DNA from: an uncultured Alphaproteobacteria bacterium
GTDB lineage: Bacteria; Pseudomonadota; Alphaproteobacteria; RF32; CAG-239
DNA: 64,000 nucleotides
Assembly: GCA_949297415.1 (NCBI GenBank)
Contig: CASFSV010000017.1
Location: forward strand, 31,321 to 95,320
Direction: 5' to 3'
A program made the position numbers and the translations under genes. Below the pieces are notes generated by a model that saw nothing but the letters and a program-made list of their open reading frames with translations, was not told where the DNA came from and did not search any database. Shown here piece by piece: positions 54,107 to 62,886 of the stretch. How positions within the stretch are numbered: the stretch's first letter is position 1; each line of letters starts with the position of its first letter.

Positions 54107-55225
54107 ATGAGGAAACAAATACTTAAATCCGATAAAAATTCTATTAACGCTATGAAATTAAAAGAACAGGAAACCGCCGATGCTTCTGTGTTGTTTCAAC
54201 GACTAAAACAGAATAAAAGAAAACACAAACGTATTTCGCCAAAATCTATCAAAAATTCTTCTTTTTCTGTTCTGTGGCGCCTTTGGAGAGTAAAACTTCT
54301 GTTTGTTCTACTTTTTCTTGTCATCGGTTTTGGAATAGGGACGTATTTCACTTCTTCCGCAAAACTTTTTCAAAATGATAAATCGGTTGCTATTCGTGTC
54401 GGGACTTCTCAGGAACACGTCGATTATGATTTGTTATCCGCTATAAATTTTCTTAAATATGCTCTTGAACGGAATGGTTATAAAGTGGCCGGTCTTACTT
54501 ATTCCGGTAACCTTTATCCTAAAGATTTAGACAATGTCGGCATCAATGTCTTTGTCAGAGGATTTGCTCAATTTTATGATTTAAGAATGCACCCCGAAAA
54601 AATAGATATTTTTTATATTCATCGTAATATTGATTTATATGCCGAGGAATTTCAAAATTTTGACTTTTACCTCTTTTCTCAGCAAAAAATTATGGATATT
54701 TCTGCCGATAAACTTGATGCTAACTTTATGCCGTTTGGTTTTGTTCCGCACGAAATTCTTTCTCCGCAAAGTTATGACTATGATGTACTCTATATTTATG
54801 AGTATTATAACCCCATTTATGGTTCTTATATGCAACATAACCATTCTATCAAAATTTACAGTGGCAGTGCTTTTGCTGCTCTCTCTGAACAAGAACGGGT
54901 AGATGAATTAAAAAAAGCTAAAGTCGTTGTTTATGAAATGGGGAAAATCGGACGTGATGACGAAACTTATGTCCCTTATGCCGTTTTCGATATTATCAGC
55001 TATGGCAGACCGCTGGTTACTAATCGGAAATTTTTACTCAATACCTATTTTCGAAACAATACGTGGCTGTTTGATGATAACGAAAGTATGATTTTAGCTA
55101 CCAATCAGGCTCTTAATTCTGCAGATGCCGTCAGGGAGAAAAAAGCTGCTCGTGCCAGAACCGTTTTATACGACTTTTTTGATACTAATGCTTCTTTTCT
55201 TAAGAGAATCAAACAACCTCAATGA
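54107..55225 (+). CDS. Membrane-anchored glycosyltransferase-like protein, 372 aa
   Basis: The frame is open from 54062, inside the previous gene; the ATG at 54107 (MRKQILKSD) directly follows that stop and is preferred. About 60 basic residues precede one helix (about 68-88, LLFVLLFLVIGFGIGTYF). The outer part has the same plan as the preceding protein: DLLSAINFLKYALERNGYKV, NVFVRG, then KAKVVVYEMG and YAVFDIISYGRPLVTN at the position of the CgeB-type C-terminal motif. It is probably a diverged paralogue; sugar-binding residues are poorly kept, so catalysis is uncertain. Confidence 0.65.
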   Translation: MRKQILKSDKNSINAMKLKEQETADASVLFQRLKQNKRKHKRISPKSIKNSSFSVLWRLWRVKLLFVLLFLVIGFGIGTYFTSSAKLFQNDKSVAIRVGTSQEHVDYDLLSAINFLKYALERNGYKVAGLTYSGNLYPKDLDNVGINVFVRGFAQFYDLRMHPEKIDIFYIHRNIDLYAEEFQNFDFYLFSQQKIMDISADKLDANFMPFGFVPHEILSPQSYDYDVLYIYEYYNPIYGSYMQHNHSIKIYSGSAFAALSEQERVDELKKAKVVVYEMGKIGRDDETYVPYAVFDIISYGRPLVTNRKFLLNTYFRNNTWLFDDNESMILATNQALNSADAVREKKAARARTVLYDFFDTNASFLKRIKQPQ

Positions 55226-55324
55226 TACTTCGTCTGGTTTTGCTTACTTAAAAAATATTATTTTTGTGTTTATAATTTAGAAACTGTTAACTAATTCAGT
55301 GCTAAATATAACTGTTACTTACCG

Positions 55325-55453
55325 GTGGGGGAGGTCGCTCAAGTTCAGCGTGGCTTCAGCTTATGTCAGGCCGGTGGTTGCTGTTTTAATAGAGGAGGGT
55401 ATTTCGATGTTCCTTATCTTGTCTGCGGCAATCCTTATGGCATAGATGTGTAA
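55325..55453 (+). pseudogene. Possible Cys-rich 42-aa frame, GTG start, or remnant
   Basis: Between the glycosyltransferase pair and hfq, a frame stays open from a stop at about 55292 to TAA at 55451. From GTG at 55325 it encodes 42 residues with four Cys, including [17 protein letters not shown] and a [12 protein letters not shown] end. No ATG or ribosome site is present. The ending resembles the lipoprotein at 1940 (ITNPYG), so it may be the 3' remnant of such a gene. Coding is uncertain. Confidence 0.25.
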
Positions 55454-55476
55454 TAATTATAATAAGGAAATTAAAC

Positions 55477-55701
55477 ATGACTACTAATGCACAAGTTGAT
55501 TTTTTGAACGATATTAAAGATAAAAAAGTTTCAGTTACCGTCTTTCTTATCAATGGTGTTAAATTGCAAGGTGTTATTACTTGGTTTGATGCAACTTCTT
55601 TGCTGTTGAGACGTGATGGGCATACTCAACTTGTTTATACTCACGCTGTTTCTACAATTATGCCGGCAACTCCGATTGATGTTGTTGAAGAAAAAGAATA
55701 A
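55477..55701 (+). CDS. hfq: RNA chaperone Hfq (divergent)
   Basis: Hfq is a hexameric Sm-like ring that pairs small RNAs with mRNAs. The 74 residues keep the Sm1 strands ([20 protein letters not shown]) and the Sm2 end ([15 protein letters not shown]). Three places differ from well-known Hfq: the Sm2 YKH motif reads YTH, the FDxF segment reads FDAT, and the Arg-rich rim before Sm1 reads IKDKK. ATAAGGAAA precedes the ATG. The hflX gene follows, as is common in alphaproteobacteria. Confidence 0.92.
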   Translation: MTTNAQVDFLNDIKDKKVSVTVFLINGVKLQGVITWFDATSLLLRRDGHTQLVYTHAVSTIMPATPIDVVEEKE

Positions 55702-55807
55702 TCTTTTTTAATTAAACTTCCGTTTGAGGATATGGGAACTTTTATCTTTTAGTGATAATTACCTTTTTTTCTTGAGCGGAAGTTTTCTTTTTTTCGGATA
55801 ACCTCTC

Positions 55808-57067
55808 GTGTTGGAAATTCAAAAAGACAAAAAAACTAAAGTCGCTGTTGTTTGTCCCTTTATCAAAAACAGCTCTGAGGCTTTGTTTGTTTCTGATGAA
55901 AAAGCTCGTGAAGCTGAAGCAGAAGGTTTGGTTCTCGCTATGGGGCAAGAGGTTGTGTTGTTGAAAACGGTTAAACTTTCCGGTATTGTTCCTAAAAGCT
56001 TTTTCGGTAAAGGTACTTTGGAGCGTCTTAAAGAGGAATGCGCTCTGGTTGAGGCGGAATTGCTTGTTGTCGATATGCCGATTTCTGCCGTGCAACAGCG
56101 TAATCTTGAAAAAATCCTTAATCTTAAGGTCATTGACCGTACTGCCGTTATCTTAGAAATCTTTGGGCAAAGAGCGCATACCAATGAAGGTAAATTGCAA
56201 GTTGAACTTGCTCATTTAACTTATCAGAGAGGACGTTTGGTGCGTAGTTGGACACACTTAGAGCGACAACGTGGCGGCGGCGGATTTTTAGGCGGTCCGG
56301 GCGAAACGCAAATCGAACTTGACCGCAGACATCTTGATGAACGTATCGTCAAAATTAAAAAAGAATTGGAAAAAGTGCGTAAAACTCGTGCTATTCAACG
56401 TAGCGCCAGAGTGAAAGTGCCTTATCCCGTTGCCGCACTTGTCGGCTATACAAATGCCGGTAAATCAACGTTGTTTAATCTGATTACGCATGCGGATGTG
56501 TTCGCTAAGGATATGCTATTTGCTACTCTTGATCCGACAATGCGCAAAATTCAATTGGATAAAAATTGCGATATTATTCTTTCCGATACCGTCGGCTTTA
56601 TCTCTAATCTTCCTCATGAATTGGTTATGGCATTTCGTGCTACGCTTGAAGAAGTGTTGGAAGCTGATGTTATTGTTCATGTTATTGACGTTGCTAATCC
56701 TGATTTTAAAGAACAGCGCTTAGATGTCTTAAATGTTTTGCATGAATTGGGACTTGCTAAAATCGAATTTGAAGACCGATATGTCGAAGTCTTTAATAAA
56801 ATCGATTTGCTTTCCGATAACGAAAAAAAGAATTTTACGGATAAAATCGGACATAGAACCGTCGCTCTGTCTGCGCTTTCAGGGGAGGGAATTCCTGATT
56901 TTATCCAGTTGCTTAAAGCTAAATTTCGTAAAAATACCGAGATTAAAACCGTATCCATTCCGATTGATGATGGGAAAAAATTGGCCGAAGTCTACCGCTC
57001 TGCCGAAGTCTTGGAGCGACGTGATGACGGAAAACGCATCTTTTTGCGCGTCAAATGTTCTTCCTAG
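55808..57067 (+). CDS. hflX: GTPase HflX
   Basis: HflX is a ribosome-associated GTPase that splits stalled ribosomes under stress. The N-terminal domain ends with the Gly-rich GGGGFLGGPGETQIELDRR, followed by a coiled segment. The G domain has GYTNAGKSTLFN (G1), DTVGFISNLPHELV (G3) and FNKIDLL (G4). The 419-residue length is typical. Translation appears to start at GTG (55808); no ATG is better placed. It follows hfq after about 105 bases. Confidence 0.94.
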   Translation: MLEIQKDKKTKVAVVCPFIKNSSEALFVSDEKAREAEAEGLVLAMGQEVVLLKTVKLSGIVPKSFFGKGTLERLKEECALVEAELLVVDMPISAVQQRNLEKILNLKVIDRTAVILEIFGQRAHTNEGKLQVELAHLTYQRGRLVRSWTHLERQRGGGGFLGGPGETQIELDRRHLDERIVKIKKELEKVRKTRAIQRSARVKVPYPVAALVGYTNAGKSTLFNLITHADVFAKDMLFATLDPTMRKIQLDKNCDIILSDTVGFISNLPHELVMAFRATLEEVLEADVIVHVIDVANPDFKEQRLDVLNVLHELGLAKIEFEDRYVEVFNKIDLLSDNEKKNFTDKIGHRTVALSALSGEGIPDFIQLLKAKFRKNTEIKTVSIPIDDGKKLAEVYRSAEVLERRDDGKRIFLRVKCSS

Positions 57068-57084
57068 CGAACGGGTGAATTTTA

Positions 57085-57113
57085 TTGATTCTTTTTGTAT
57101 TTTTGTGTAAAAT
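57085..57113 (+). promoter_or_regulatory. Sigma-70 promoter
   Basis: TTGATT (57085-57090) and TAAAAT (57108-57113), 17 bases apart, 36 bases before the next start codon. Confidence 0.65.
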
Positions 57114-57148
57114 ATAGGTATATGGCAGAATGACTACGGTGATTTATC

Positions 57149-58975
57149 ATGATTGAACTGGAAGAAGGATTTTCTGAAAACGATAAATATCTCATCCGAG
57201 AATATGAAAAACACGGCTCAGATGATTTTTTATTGGTCGATTTAGGCGAAAAAACTTATGTCGTTCCTTATAAATATACGATTGGTTCTAACACGGTTAA
57301 GACATCGCAACAACGCTTTTTAGCGGCTCTTCTTGATTTTGAAGATATGGAAATCGGAAAATATCGACGCGCAGGACAAACCGTTATGTCGGTTGATTAT
57401 GAGGGGAGGGAATATATTATCCCTTTTGAAAAAAAAGGACACTTTTCTCCTCAGGATTTGGCTCGTGAACTACAGCAAAAAGCTGATACAAAATATAATG
57501 CCATCATAAATGCGGCCAGGACTTTGGAACAGAACGGTAAACCTGTTGATATGCTCGATTTTTCTTCCTTTTCGGCTGATAAATATGCTAAAACTTTGGC
57601 GGATATGAATTCGACTATCCTCTTAGATGAAAAAACACCTGAAAAATTAAAGGTTTTGAATTTTCTTGATACCGTTAAGGATAAACCTTTACAAAAATTC
57701 CATACTTCCAAGAAAAAAATAGCTCATTCTATCGGAAAAAAAATTGTTGAAGATGAACATAATGCCTCGAAAAGTTTTATTCCGCGATATTATAAAGTAT
57801 CTGCTTTGGCGGCTCTTGTCGGTTTAAGTGCAACTGCCGGTTTTGTTTCTTCTAAGCACAATTCTGATGATTCTAACGATGTTAAAAAAGAACACGTCGT
57901 CAATATGGTGCCCGAAAATGATGATTGGATTGAAGATATTGAACATGATACTGAGTATTTTGTTACGGAAAATGAAGCTCTGTCTGATAAAAACGAAAAC
58001 AAAAAAACAGTTGAACAAAAATCCGCTCCTGAGGTTAAACATAAAAAATCTCCCGATAGTCCTAATGCTTATTTTGTGAATTTTATGGGCCAAAAACATT
58101 CTGATACTTATGGCAATATCCAGCTTATGCAGGACTTAAAACCAGAAATATCTGCTCTTTTAATCTCGGTGGAAGGTTTTGCTCACGGCGCTTTTCGCGA
58201 TGGAGGAGGAACTCCCACTATCGGCGCTGGTACTACTTTTTACTTAAGTGAAAAGGGGAATGAAACCGATGTACAAATGGGCGATAAAACGTCTACATGG
58301 AGAGGTATGCTCCATAAATGGCGCTATATCAATAAATATATGATTAAATATCTCGGTGATGATTTCGGACGCTCTTGTTCTCCGCGTGAGGCTATGGCCG
58401 GAGTTGGTGCCGGTTTTTGTTGGGGGCCTTCGGCTTTTGCTACTTCTGAATTTCTTAAATCTATGAAAAACAACGAAAGTCTCGATCTTCAACTTCGTAA
58501 ACTCTCCGGCTTTCGTAAACAAAAAGGACTTCTTAAACGCAGTTATGTCTTAGCTTGTTGTCTTTCCGGAGCTTGGACACCAAAAGATTTATTAGATTTA
58601 CCCGTATACAAAATTAAAGATAAAGGTTATGTCCATTGTTCCATATATACTCTTGATTTGCACGAGATTTTGCCTTGCAGAAAAGATGCTAACGGCAAAT
58701 TTATTAAAGATGAAGATGGTAATGATGTACCGCAAGTTGCCAAGGACGGCTATTGCTTTGGATTTTATTTGGATAAAGCGCAAGAAATCAGACAAAAACT
58801 TATTGATAATGCTAAAAAGGGGCGGGCTGATTATAAAACCGTGCGAGATCTTTTGCCTGATGATATGGTTAAAAGTATTGAAAATACTAAATATGATAGA
58901 ACGGTTCGCCCTTTTGCTCAGGCAAAGGCTACTTTTGCTGCTATTGCTAAAAAATTACAAAATTCAAAAAATTAG
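57149..58975 (+). CDS. Membrane-anchored GH24 lysozyme-like protein, 608 aa
   Basis: Residues 1-210 are charged and probably cytoplasmic. One hydrophobic segment (about 213-232, VSALAALVGLSATAGFVSS) may anchor the protein, followed by an acidic disordered stretch (about 235-300). The C-terminal 280 residues hold a T4-lysozyme-type active site: E342 in VEGF, D351 in FRDGG and T357 in PTIG. The Glu+9-Asp+6-Thr spacing is exactly that of T4 lysozyme. Muramidase activity on peptidoglycan is inferred. The insertion-rich tail with paired Cys (YVLACC, HCSIYTL, ILPCRK) is unlike phage endolysins. Not obviously in a prophage: no phage genes are near. Confidence 0.75.
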   Translation: MIELEEGFSENDKYLIREYEKHGSDDFLLVDLGEKTYVVPYKYTIGSNTVKTSQQRFLAALLDFEDMEIGKYRRAGQTVMSVDYEGREYIIPFEKKGHFSPQDLARELQQKADTKYNAIINAARTLEQNGKPVDMLDFSSFSADKYAKTLADMNSTILLDEKTPEKLKVLNFLDTVKDKPLQKFHTSKKKIAHSIGKKIVEDEHNASKSFIPRYYKVSALAALVGLSATAGFVSSKHNSDDSNDVKKEHVVNMVPENDDWIEDIEHDTEYFVTENEALSDKNENKKTVEQKSAPEVKHKKSPDSPNAYFVNFMGQKHSDTYGNIQLMQDLKPEISALLISVEGFAHGAFRDGGGTPTIGAGTTFYLSEKGNETDVQMGDKTSTWRGMLHKWRYINKYMIKYLGDDFGRSCSPREAMAGVGAGFCWGPSAFATSEFLKSMKNNESLDLQLRKLSGFRKQKGLLKRSYVLACCLSGAWTPKDLLDLPVYKIKDKGYVHCSIYTLDLHEILPCRKDANGKFIKDEDGNDVPQVAKDGYCFGFYLDKAQEIRQKLIDNAKKGRADYKTVRDLLPDDMVKSIENTKYDRTVRPFAQAKATFAAIAKKLQNSKN

Positions 58976-59063
58976 TTTCTGCTTATATTTTTTCTTTTTA
59001 CTTGCTATTTCTGACTCATGTTCTAAACTTTTGCCGTATACTTATTCAATGTTGAGTTAGCTA

Positions 59064-60614
59064 ATGGTGTTTGAAAATAAATTTCTAAAGTATTTTATGC
59101 TGGTTTTGGGATCGGCTCAGATTTGCTTTTTGGGGTGGATTTTTTATTTCCACTATATGTGTATGGATCATGCCGAACATATTCATGCTTCTTGGCTAAT
59201 TTGGCAAGGGCAGGTGCCTTATCGAGATTTTTTTGAACATCATAATCCTTTATTATGGTTCGTTTTTGCTCCGATTACCGCGCTTTTTTATAAAAGTGCT
59301 CTCATTTTGTATGTTTCAAGAGTTTTTGCTTTTCTTTGTTACTACTTTGCGGCGTGGGGACTTTTTAAAATTTGTCGGGATTTCTTGAATATTTCTTTGA
59401 CCAAATTCTTATTGGCGTTAATGTTCTTTTGCTTCCCTTATGACAATAATTATTTGCTCTTTGAACTGCAACCCGACGCGTTGATGTGGGCTTTCTTTTT
59501 TTGGGGATTATGGTTCTTCTTACGCTTTCTTAAACAAAATACAGCGCAACAGAGTAGGGAGCTGAATATCGCCTTTGTTCTCTTTATGCTCTCTTTTCTG
59601 GTATTGCAAAAAATTATGGTTATTCTTGCTTTATTAGGAGGATATACTCTCTTTTTACTCTACAAACATAGACTTTTTTGGACACCAGTTTTATACGCTC
59701 TTATTATTCCGGCGATTATGGCTATTATCTTTATGGCGTATCTCTACTATACAAATAGTTGGGTTATCTATTTTTTGTTTAATTATGACTTAAATTTTTG
59801 GATGCAAGGATTTATGGGGGATGCTAAAATCTTGCAAAGTTGGATGATTATCGGAGCTTTACCGGTGATGGCTATTTTTTCGTTACATCATTTTTTGGAA
59901 AAAGAAAATCCTTATCGAAATTTGTTATGTGCTGTCATGTTCTTGGAATTTATCCAAAAAATGCTGGTCGGAGCTCCGTATATACAATATTTTATCTTTA
60001 GTAATATCGTATCGGCTCTTATTATTGCCGATTTTGTTGTCGAAAACATTCAATTCAATTATATCAAAATTCTACTCATTGCCGCCGTAGGGACTTTTAT
60101 TACTTTTACCGTTTTGAACCCACCTAATACTCAATATCCTCGCTACTTCAAAGTGCAAAATTATATTGCTAAATATTCAAGAGATGATGAGCCGATTATC
60201 AATACTGTTTATTTTTTCTTCAATCTCTATGGGCGTAATCCTTCTTATTATTGGTTCGGATATGGAAATGTCGCTCAAGTGGCGCATTATCTTTATGATG
60301 TCGATAGAGCTTTTGACTTAAATGAAATTATTCGGGAAAATATGCCGATGTTTATTTATTTTACTGAATATATCAATCTGCTTGGCGCTTCTAATAAAGA
60401 TTATCTTTATGATTATCGGGAAAATTTAAGAGATTTATGGACTAAAATCCCAGTACAAAAAGAAAAACAAGAGGATTTTGTTAAAAGATGGATACAAGTT
60501 TCCTTTGGTAAACCTGATCTTAGATTTTTACAACATTTCTATCAGATGTCACCTTATTATCCCCTTTTGGTGAGGAAAGATTTAGTTCATAGAACAAAAA
60601 TGAAACAAAACTAA
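59064..60614 (+). CDS. GT-C membrane glycosyltransferase, 516 aa
   Basis: A polytopic protein of about ten helices. After the first helix, MDHAEHIHASWLIWQGQVPYRDFFEHHNPLLW carries the Asp/Glu loop typical of GT39/ArnT-like GT-C enzymes, spanning about residues 30-61. Such enzymes use polyprenyl-phosphate sugars on the periplasmic side to modify lipid A, glycans or proteins. The C-terminal 150 residues are a soluble part. The donor and acceptor cannot be read. It precedes kdsB by about 95 bases. Confidence 0.8.
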   Translation: MVFENKFLKYFMLVLGSAQICFLGWIFYFHYMCMDHAEHIHASWLIWQGQVPYRDFFEHHNPLLWFVFAPITALFYKSALILYVSRVFAFLCYYFAAWGLFKICRDFLNISLTKFLLALMFFCFPYDNNYLLFELQPDALMWAFFFWGLWFFLRFLKQNTAQQSRELNIAFVLFMLSFLVLQKIMVILALLGGYTLFLLYKHRLFWTPVLYALIIPAIMAIIFMAYLYYTNSWVIYFLFNYDLNFWMQGFMGDAKILQSWMIIGALPVMAIFSLHHFLEKENPYRNLLCAVMFLEFIQKMLVGAPYIQYFIFSNIVSALIIADFVVENIQFNYIKILLIAAVGTFITFTVLNPPNTQYPRYFKVQNYIAKYSRDDEPIINTVYFFFNLYGRNPSYYWFGYGNVAQVAHYLYDVDRAFDLNEIIRENMPMFIYFTEYINLLGASNKDYLYDYRENLRDLWTKIPVQKEKQEDFVKRWIQVSFGKPDLRFLQHFYQMSPYYPLLVRKDLVHRTKMKQN

Positions 60615-60709
60615 TCTTCAACTGTGCAAAACTTGATTGCAGCACTTGTATTCATTTGAAAATTTGGCATTATATTACTTATATTGAGTTTATTTTAGGA
60701 GATTAATTT

Positions 60710-61516
60710 ATGTTAGATACACTTGTCGTTATTCCTGCTCGCTATGGTTCTACGCGTTTTCCCGGTAAACCTTTAGCGAAAATCGCTGGTAAAGAAATGC
60801 TTTTACGCGTGGTCGATATTGCTAAAAAAGGTACGCAAAATTCAAATGCTCGAATCGTTGTAGCTACGGAAGACCAACGTATTATGGATTTCTGTAATCA
60901 ACATCAAATCGAATGTTTGATGACCAGTGACAGCTGTAAAACCGGTTCTGACAGAGTTTGTGAGGCGGTTAAAATTTTGAATGTGAAACCGGATTTGATT
61001 ATCAATTTGCAAGGTGATAATCCTGTTTGTCCGCCTTGGTTTATTGAGGAATTGATTAAGGCTTTTGAAGAAGATACTTCAGTCGATTTGGTTACCCCTT
61101 GCACCGAGCTTTCTTGGGAGGCTCTTGATAAACTTAGAGATAGCAAAAAAATTACTCCGTTTTCTGGCACAACATGTGTCGCTGATAAAAATGGATACGC
61201 TTTGTGGTTCTCTAAAAATATTATTCCGGCTATTCGCAAAGAAGATGATTTACGTTCTAAATCTGACAAAAGTCCGGTACTTCGTCATATCGGTCTTTAT
61301 GGATATAAATATGAATCTTTATTCAAATTCAAATCGTTAGATGAATCTTCTTATGAAAAACTTGAAGGTTTGGAACAACTGAGATTCTTGGAAAACGGTA
61401 TGAAAATTAAAATTGCTAAAGTTGATTATAGGCAATTTGAAGGAATGAGCGGCGTTGATTCTCCTGAGGATGTTAAACGCGCAGAAGCTTTGTTTGAAAA
61501 ATATGGTGAATTTTAA
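60710..61516 (+). CDS. kdsB: CMP-KDO synthetase
   Basis: Activates KDO with CTP for attachment to lipid A in LPS synthesis. Signature segments are VVIPARYGSTRFPGKPLA at the start, VATEDQRI, SDRVCEA, INLQGDNPV and the HIGLYGYKYESL region. The 268-residue length is slightly above the common 250. AGGAGATT precedes the ATG. Upstream, TTGAAA (60656) and TATATT (60680) form a possible promoter with an 18-base spacer. It implies a KDO-bearing LPS. Confidence 0.9.
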   Translation: MLDTLVVIPARYGSTRFPGKPLAKIAGKEMLLRVVDIAKKGTQNSNARIVVATEDQRIMDFCNQHQIECLMTSDSCKTGSDRVCEAVKILNVKPDLIINLQGDNPVCPPWFIEELIKAFEEDTSVDLVTPCTELSWEALDKLRDSKKITPFSGTTCVADKNGYALWFSKNIIPAIRKEDDLRSKSDKSPVLRHIGLYGYKYESLFKFKSLDESSYEKLEGLEQLRFLENGMKIKIAKVDYRQFEGMSGVDSPEDVKRAEALFEKYGEF

Positions 61517-61538
61517 TTCAGTTAGGAGTTGATATTAT

Positions 61539-62219
61539 ATGGTCACGAGAATAATTATTGCACGTCATGGTAATACTTTTACAAAAGATCAGACACCTTT
61601 GAGAGTAGGTGCTGGTACAGATTTGCCGTTGGTGGAAACCGAAAGAGGAACGAATATCGGTAAATACTTAAAAATGAGTACACTTATTCCTGTGGCTGTG
61701 TTTGCTGCTCCTTTGAAGCGTACAACAGAAACAGCCAGATTGGCAATTGCTGCATTAGATAAAGATATTCCGCTGATTGCTGATAGCCGCTTTACGGAAA
61801 TAGATTACGGTCCCGATGAAGCTAAAACTGAAGATGAAGTTATTGCTCGTATCGGGCAGGAGGCTATGGATGCGTGGAATGCTAATGCTATTGTTCCTCA
61901 GGGGTGGAATGTTTCAGTTGATGGTATTATTCAGGCTTGGAAAGATTTTGCTCATGAGGTTGAACAAAATTATCTAGGTAAAACGGTTTTGGTGGTCAGT
62001 TCTAATGGAATTATTCGTTTTGCTCCTTATCTTACCGGTGATTTTGATGAATTTTGTAGAAATTTTAATATTAAAGTAGGCACCGGCAGCGTTTGCGTTC
62101 TTGAAAAAGATGAGGGCGATGAATTTTGGAGCGTTAAAGAGTGGGGCACTAAACCTAAAGATAAATTAATTGATAAAGCAACTTCTTTATCTTCGGCTTC
62201 TTCTGCAGTAAATCATTAG
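61539..62219 (+). CDS. Histidine phosphatase family protein
   Basis: A phosphoglycerate-mutase-like phosphatase of 226 residues. The catalytic RHG motif appears in IIARHGNTF; the second conserved block is FAAPLKRTTETARLA, and the acid is in RFTEIDYGPDE. A His near the expected second position is not clear: VVSSNGIIRF takes the place of the usual GHG-like motif, so activity is uncertain. TTAGGAG precedes the ATG. It follows kdsB by 22 bases, probably in one transcript, and could act on a sugar phosphate. Confidence 0.8.
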   Translation: MVTRIIIARHGNTFTKDQTPLRVGAGTDLPLVETERGTNIGKYLKMSTLIPVAVFAAPLKRTTETARLAIAALDKDIPLIADSRFTEIDYGPDEAKTEDEVIARIGQEAMDAWNANAIVPQGWNVSVDGIIQAWKDFAHEVEQNYLGKTVLVVSSNGIIRFAPYLTGDFDEFCRNFNIKVGTGSVCVLEKDEGDEFWSVKEWGTKPKDKLIDKATSLSSASSAVNH

Positions 62220-62245
62220 TTTACTTCGCTGTTAGTTTTATTCAG

Positions 62246-62277
62246 AGCTCCGGATTATTTTTTCGGAGCTTTTTTTC
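62246..62277 (+). terminator. Terminator after the kdsB operon
   Basis: AGCTCCG (62246-62252) pairs with CGGAGCT (62264-62270), followed by seven T. Confidence 0.88.
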
Positions 62278-62419
62278 TATAATTGCTTTGACTTTTAATC
62301 TTGAAATAGGCTTCGCAGCGCACCAAGCTGTTCAAATTATACTGTTTCACATTGATGAGCGTGTTTAATCTTGTTGTCGAAATATCAGTATGCAAATTTC
62401 TCACAACTTCTAAAAGTTG

Positions 62420-62474
62420 GCTGACTTATATTTTATCATAAAAATACGTTCTGCTCGTTCTCAGAGCGTTTTAT
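62420..62474. repeat. 55-bp intergenic repeat, copy A
   Basis: Begins GCTGACTTATATTTTATC and ends AGAGCGTTTTAT; 50 of 55 bases match copy B at 62630. The second half contains a hairpin CGTTCTG/CAGAGCG around CTCGTTCT, followed by TTTTAT. Confidence 0.75.
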
Positions 62475-62496
62475 CAGTATATAAATAAGAATTTCC

Positions 62497-62559
62497 GCAA
62501 ACCATAGTCTGAATACAAATATACAGTTTCACGCAAATATGTATTTTCAGATTGTTTGC
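62497..62559. repeat. Imperfect long inverted repeat
   Basis: GCAAAC and TCTGAATAC on the left pair with GTATTTTCAGA and GTTTGC on the right, making an interrupted stem of about 20 pairs with a loop near 62523-62537. It lies midway between the two 55-bp repeats. Confidence 0.6.
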
Positions 62560-62629
62560 TTGTAGCTGTTTTCGTGCATTCTAATTGAATTGATAAAATT
62601 ATACGATAAATTTAGGCTTTTTAAAACGT

Positions 62630-62684
62630 GCTGACGTATATTTTATCGTAAAAATGCGTTCAGCTCGTTCTTAGAGCGTTTTAT
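62630..62684. repeat. 55-bp intergenic repeat, copy B
   Basis: Direct repeat of 62420-62474, exactly 210 bases further on, with five mismatches. It is followed by a longer T run, so it could act as a terminator. Confidence 0.75.
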
Positions 62685-62886
62685 TTTTTTATACGTAGGC
62701 TCTGTGTGCCTTTATTTTACTGCATTTTATTTATTTTTGAGACGTTTTTTAAGGTCTGATTAAACTGGTTATTCCCCCCTTTTTTGGCACCTTAGTATAC
62801 ATAATATATATTATGCGACAAGATATGTATATCGTAGGGGGCATTGACTGATGGTACTTTTTCTTATTTTTCTATCTTATTTTTCT
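62685..62886. other. Non-coding stretch with a 16-bp perfect palindrome
   Basis: No gene is seen. It contains CATAATATATATTATG at 62800-62815, a perfect palindrome, and a run of six C and six T before it (62774-62785). TTGACT at 62844 has no convincing -10 partner. Confidence 0.4.

Noticed and set aside
57149..58975. Prophage endolysin
   Set aside because: No holin, tail or other phage genes are near, and the long cytoplasmic N-terminus and anchor are not endolysin-like.
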